From contig NC_059477.1 in NCBI RefSeq assembly GCF_018139145.2, positions 33,025,502-33,089,501 of the forward strand: 64,000 nucleotides of DNA, in the 5' to 3' direction. Source of the stretch: Gymnogyps californianus (lineage: Eukaryota; Chordata; Aves; Accipitriformes; Cathartidae). A model generated the notes under the pieces. The model was not told where the DNA came from, did no database searches, and saw nothing but the letters and a program-made list of their open reading frames with translations. Positions 60,801 to 64,000 of this stretch are shown here, piece by piece. Position numbers and translations under genes: made by a program. Position 1 is the first letter of the stretch; each line of letters opens with the position of its first letter.

Positions 60801-62984
60801 CAAAGTCTTTCTCCCCCTGTTATAAATGAAGCCAAACAAAACATCGCTTTTCCCTCCTGTCACAGTCCCTCCAGATGCTATTTACCTCTGTGGAGCGGTT
60901 TCAGGCTGGAGATGAACTGGCAGGCTTCGGTGGGGGATTTGCAAGCTCGAATGTAGCTTTTCACACTGCTGACAATGTCGTAGAAAGTCACGTTGGATGC
61001 TAAAGAGAACGTGGATTGCACTGAAACATGCACAAAATTTGCCTCCCTAACAGAAAACAAAACAAAACAGCCCTGAGTATCGTGGGTCAGTCTGATGTCA
61101 TCATTAGCATCTTATACATAGGACTCTTATTAATGCACATTATACATAGGACTCTTATTAATGCAAGCAATGCTTATCACAGACACAATATCGCATTCAT
61201 ACTGAAACAGCCGTGCATTGTAACAGACCTTAAAAACAGGACAAACTTACACACAGAGAGGTAAATTTGGGGCTGGAAGGGGTGCTGGTAGCTCACTTTG
61301 AAACCAGCCATAAATCCCTCCTGGGCAGCTCACAAGCCTGTCCTCAAGCTGCTCAGGCCAGGAGGAGGGTACTGGGACAGCCAGGTAAGGTGGTCAGGCA
61401 TTCCCCATGCCCTGCACTACCACTGGGCTGGATTGCATTAAGCCCAGCACTGACTCAAAATGGAGAACGTGGATCTCAAGTTGAACATCCTGAACACTCG
61501 AGTTTCTCATTCTTCCCCTGGTAGCTTTAGCCTTACCTGGTTGCCTTAACTGTGGAGTGGTGGTAACCTGGCAAGACGGAGAGTGATGCATTGAGCTGCA
61601 AGGAAGGAGAAAGTAGCTGTTAGTGCCCCGGGGGATGATGGAGGGAGGCAGCCTGGCAGGACACAGCATGGAACAGCCCTCCTGGGTCACCGACACCATC
61701 CTCTCCATTCACCAGAGCTGCCTGCTGAGGCTGAGGGGGCTCTGGGCATCCCAGCAGTTCATCTGCTCAATAAGAAAGATGCGCCGTCCTGTTGCCAGCA
61801 AGGGATGGCCAAAGTCACCATCACGCAGCCTTGGGCAGGAACGGAGACTTGGGGATTTTGACATGAGCACCTGCCTGGGGCCCCACTGTGCAATGACCGC
61901 AAAGGCCGAGGACGAGCTGGAAGCCAGCAGGGAGAGAGCCCTGCACAAGGCCGAGCTCAAAGCGGCACCCTCGGAGACTGCACATCTTCCAAGGAGCCTC
62001 CCTCCCCCTGGATCTGCGTGGTTGGTTGTGTTCACTCCCCAGCACAAGCCACGGAGGCAGCATCAAGGCAACTCACCCCGACTCCCCCCTCCTTTGGCAG
62101 CATCTCCAAATCACCTACTCGAAAAAGAGTTGGGATGAACTGCAGCCAGCCCAGGAACTGCTCATGCATGCAATGATCTGGCTAAAAAACGCACAGAGGT
62201 GTACCTATCCCCAGCCCAGGGGTCTTTTTGGAGTAGCTGATGGCACAGAATATGGGGAAGCCACCAGCTCACCCAGCGCTTGCTCTCAACTGACCGAGGG
62301 CCACATGGTTGAGATAGCATGGCTGAGGAAACTTCACCAAGAGGAAGGTATGTTTGGGTGGGTGCTGCTGCTGTGTTTCATCCCATGGGGTTTGGCTAAG
62401 AGCAAGGTGGCACCAGCTGCAGTCCAACCCGCCCCAGCACCTGTGAGATTTACTGATGAACGATGAAGCCCAGAGTTACTGTTTTGATGTTTGACCTTGG
62501 AGGATCACTAATGCCCTTTCAAGGTCTGGAAAAGGCAATGCAGCCAGAAGACACTAGGAAAGGATGGAGGCTATAGAAGCGTGAACCCAGCGACACCACT
62601 TCACGAAAAGGGCTTCAGGATTTTCTGGGCAGATGTGCTGCCTTAAGCCCCATAGGAGCCAGATCTCTCCGTTGTTGTCTTGACAGCCTGAGCAAGGCAG
62701 GGGAGAGAAGTGTGCTGGGATTTAAAAGTGTACGTCTCACCAGTCCTACTTACACCAGACCAGGATGGTTCGATGATAAAAAAGGCTAAATCCACGCTAC
62801 AGAGTCTTGTGGCTTCCCATGACAACCGTAAGAGGAGCGAAGGGGACCTGTCCCATCAGTATTGCCAAAGTCCCAGCAATGACACTCACCATCGCCAGAA
62901 TTTCACTCTCGACGTGGAGGAGCTCTGCATACTTTCCATGGGTAATATTAAGTTTCAGGGGGACCTGGCCGATAAATATTCTTA
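48657..62984 (-). CDS. HEG1: HEG1, last nine coding exons (5' part beyond the window)
   Basis: This is the C-terminal part (about 300 residues) of HEG1, heart development protein with EGF-like domains, a single-pass receptor of endothelium and mesothelium. Visible in order are a SEA-like module, a six-Cys EGF, a four-Cys EGF-like remnant (CVSCPFGLGGFNC), a transmembrane helix rich in Gly, Ala, Leu and Ile, and a tail containing KSGDFQMSPYAEYPKNP and LLQMTDVYYS and ending RRRDYF. The tail is almost invariant in vertebrates. Its final Tyr-Phe binds the KRIT1 FERM domain, linking HEG1 to the CCM complex and endothelial junctions. Exon lengths are 95, 43, 135, 135, 43, 38, 88, 175 and 150 nt, with consistent phases and GT/AG sites. 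The mucin-like and upstream EGF exons must lie above position 64,000. Confidence 0.97.
50203..50222. other. 20-bp perfect palindrome in the last HEG1 intron
   Basis: CTACCAAAAC followed directly by its exact reverse complement, with no spacer. It lies about 205 bp past the cytoplasmic exon in transcript order. Confidence 0.9.
50427..50601 (-). CDS. HEG1: HEG1 cytoplasmic exon
   Basis: 175 nt, phase 2 to 0: KNKNDISKLIFKSGDFQM, then SPYAEYPKNP and GSTKNLLQMTDVYYS. This stretch is close to identical across vertebrates as I recall it. Confidence 0.97.
50725..50955 (-). mobile_element. CR1 LINE 3' fragment
   Basis: The plus strand reads like the reverse complement of a CR1 3' region, with the typical phrases AACCTCTCTGAGCAACCTGTT and TTATGCCCGTTGTCTCTT. 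The terminal octamer repeats are not recognisable, so the copy is truncated or old. Confidence 0.8.
51296..51889 (+). mobile_element. Solo LTR, full-length copy (594 bp)
   Basis: TG...CA ends (TGTCCTGGTTTCGGCTGG to ACCACGACA) with the 5-bp target duplication ACTGG (51291-51295 and 51890-51894). It carries a TATA box (TATATAAA near 51,551), an ATTAAA signal at 51763-51768 and an internal ATT repeat. The 5-bp duplication fits an ERVL or class I-like retroelement. It lies in a HEG1 intron, antisense to the gene, and encodes nothing. Confidence 0.92.
51687..51733. repeat. (ATT)n microsatellite inside the LTR
   Basis: About 47 bp of ATT/TTA triplets with one GTT interruption. It is part of the LTR family sequence and likely to vary in length. 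Confidence 0.93.
52680..52767 (-). CDS. HEG1: HEG1 transmembrane exon
   Basis: 88 nt, phase 1 to 2. YQLITVVIAAAGGGLLLI continues through MGIALIVTCC to a terminal Arg: one helix with a Gly-rich centre and two Cys at the inner face that could be palmitoylated. Confidence 0.96.
53307..53344 (-). CDS. HEG1: HEG1 juxtamembrane Cys exon
   Basis: 38 nt, phase 2 to 1, encoding CPFGLGGFNCGN. Same length, phases and motif as the equivalent MUC13 exon. Confidence 0.95.
53456..53498 (-). CDS. HEG1: HEG1 short Cys exon
   Basis: 43 nt, phase 1 to 2, encoding ACEDGYKLENETCV. The donor is GTATGG after GTGAG. An overlapping GTGAGG donor would break the frame. Confidence 0.92.
53499..58984 (-). other. HEG1 intron (5.5 kb)
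   Basis: Between the EGF exon and the short Cys exon. Open frames are short and none has splice sites in the needed phase. No repeat family was recognised with confidence. Confidence 0.6.
58985..59119 (-). CDS. HEG1: HEG1 EGF-like exon
   Basis: 135 nt, phase 1-1. Six cysteines in EGF order: LCKQKDPECDKETSEC, ALCQCKSGYF and a final SC. It matches the conserved membrane-proximal EGF of HEG1. Confidence 0.95.
60886..61020 (-). CDS. HEG1: HEG1 SEA-like exon 3
   Basis: 135 nt, phase 1-1: STFSLASNVTFYDIVSSV, then SYIRACKSPTEAC and FISSLKPLHR. These are the late SEA strands and helix plus a Cys-containing linker. Acceptor GTTTCAG, donor GTAAAT. Confidence 0.93.
61112..61167. repeat. 28-bp tandem duplication
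   Basis: Two adjacent copies of a 28-bp unit starting TTATACATAGGACTC (61112-61139 and 61140-61167), differing only at the last base. Intronic in HEG1. Confidence 0.92.
62754..62796 (-). CDS. HEG1: HEG1 SEA-like exon 2
   Basis: 43 nt, phase 0 to 1, encoding RGFSLFYHRTILVW. It is separated from exon 1 by an intron of only 93 bp. Length and phase are required to keep the frame into the next exon. I see no G-S-V-V-V cleavage motif. This is the least certain HEG1 exon because it is short. Confidence 0.72.
62890..62984 (-). CDS. HEG1: HEG1 SEA-like exon 1
   Basis: 95 nt, phase 1 to 0. It reads RIFIGQVPLKLNITHG then KYAELLHVESEILAM, equivalent to the first strand and helix of the MUC13 SEA module. 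Asn-Ile-Thr is a potential N-glycosylation site. Confidence 0.9.
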
Positions 62985-64000
62985 CTGAAAAGGGGAGTAA
63001 GACAAGTTAGTCGGAACACATGTCTCCGTGCCATGTGTAGCTGTCGTTTCATCTGCCTTACATGAGAGACTGTCTGCACGGAAAACCCCTTCATGCAGCA
63101 GACAGAAAACTCAGTCTGAGAGTCACTGCCCCAATAAAGCAAAGTCCCAGCCTTGGGATTTTTCCCAAGGGTTGCTGCAATGTTCCCACAGCCCCAGTCA
63201 AATTCCAGAGCTCAACGCTGCTGAACAGCCAGCATTTCACCACAGCATTCATACATTTCATATAGAAACACAGACTAATTTAAAAGGACCCCTGAACACA
63301 GAGAGAGCTGGGTAAACTTAGTAACAAGACAGTTTCAGGTACCAAAGCTATTTATAATAATTTGGGGTAAACGTGTCAAATCTCTTACCCCTCCCTGCAA
63401 CGGAAGGAAAGCAAATCAGCAAGTCAAAATAAAGCACTGTAGAAAGAACATTTTCATTTTTCAAATTGTTGGACAGAATGAGCAATGACATTTGAAAACA
63501 GGTCCAAAAGATGCATTTTTCCGTGCTTAGATTCATATTTGATTCATGGCAGCAGAATGCAATAATCCGAGTTGTCCAGACTCAGAGAGATAATATCCCT
63601 AAATCTTGTATTGTCATGAGATACTTGGTGGAAATGAGAACTCAGAGCTCCAGTTTTATGTTCCACCAGAAAAACAAATACGGTTGCAGATAACATTATA
63701 AAGCCTCCAATTCTTTCCCATTTTTTCCCATCCACAGAGCCTATCTTCACCACAAATTTTATGTCAGACAGCTCTAATGTAACAACTCCGGGTAAAAATA
63801 AGATGAGAATCACCTTCACAGTATTTATATAATCTGCCCGTATCCCAGTTCAAGGCATAATCAAAACAACTCTCTAAATTAGAAGCTGACACATTCCAAC
63901 TCAAAGAAATGTTTCAAAACACCCTTCAGGGACACCTCACCCATGTTTCCTTAGCAAAATTTCCATGCCTCTAATCCTCGCTGATTAAGGGTCAGAAGAA
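62985..64000 (-). other. HEG1 intron upstream of the SEA-like exons (partial)
   Basis: The exon preceding the SEA module must end in phase 1. I found no such exon before the window edge. The 91-codon minus frame at 63544-63819 has no suitable splice pair or domain. Confidence 0.55.

Noticed and set aside
63544..63819. 91-codon minus frame near the window edge
   Set aside because: No HEG1-like EGF or mucin content and no phase-1 donor; it reads as intron.
1..64000. tRNA, rRNA and CRISPR-like structures
   Set aside because: I looked for cloverleaf-like arms, rRNA cores and spaced direct repeats; none was convincing.

Overview
The window is intron-rich vertebrate DNA, most likely from a bird of Neoaves. 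It carries the 3' part of HEG1 (recognised from its very conserved tail), a CR1 LINE fragment, and two solo LTRs of a family that I recall as common in neoavian genomes. No prokaryotic or viral gene set is present. Every coding exon I can support lies on the minus strand, so transcription runs from high to low coordinates.

Layout. Positions 1-11,550 form a gene desert downstream of the first gene, with one decayed LINE remnant. Positions 11,550-36,480 hold a complete MUC13-type transmembrane mucin gene: promoter, signal-peptide exon, Thr-rich stalk exons, EGF, SEA, two EGF-like modules, membrane segment and tail. Skipping one broken stalk exon, its exons sum to 1,398 nt, an exact 466 codons including stop. 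Positions about 26,530-33,445 are a GC-rich tandem array inside this gene with a 1.203-1.205 kb unit. Each unit carries one 57-nt stalk exon (56 nt in the last copy). Positions 36,480-43,590 are intergenic, including a GC-rich block at 37.97-38.97 kb. Positions 43,590-62,984 hold the last nine coding exons of HEG1 (SEA-like module, EGF, transmembrane helix, KRIT1-binding tail) and a long 3' UTR. The upstream EGF and mucin exons of HEG1 lie beyond position 64,000.

How the genes relate. HEG1 is an endothelial and mesothelial mucin-like receptor whose tail binds KRIT1/CCM1. MUC13 is an epithelial surface mucin. From the SEA module to the stop codon the two genes share the same exon count, almost the same intron phases, two exons of identical length (38 and 88 nt) and a common CVSCP-G-G-NC motif. 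This supports an origin by tandem duplication.

The most unusual structure is the mucin stalk array. The extracellular stalk has grown by copying a whole 1.2 kb exon-plus-intron segment rather than by an in-exon VNTR. In the copies I compared, the small exons differ far more than the introns around them, the reverse of normal constraint. All comparisons were made by eye.
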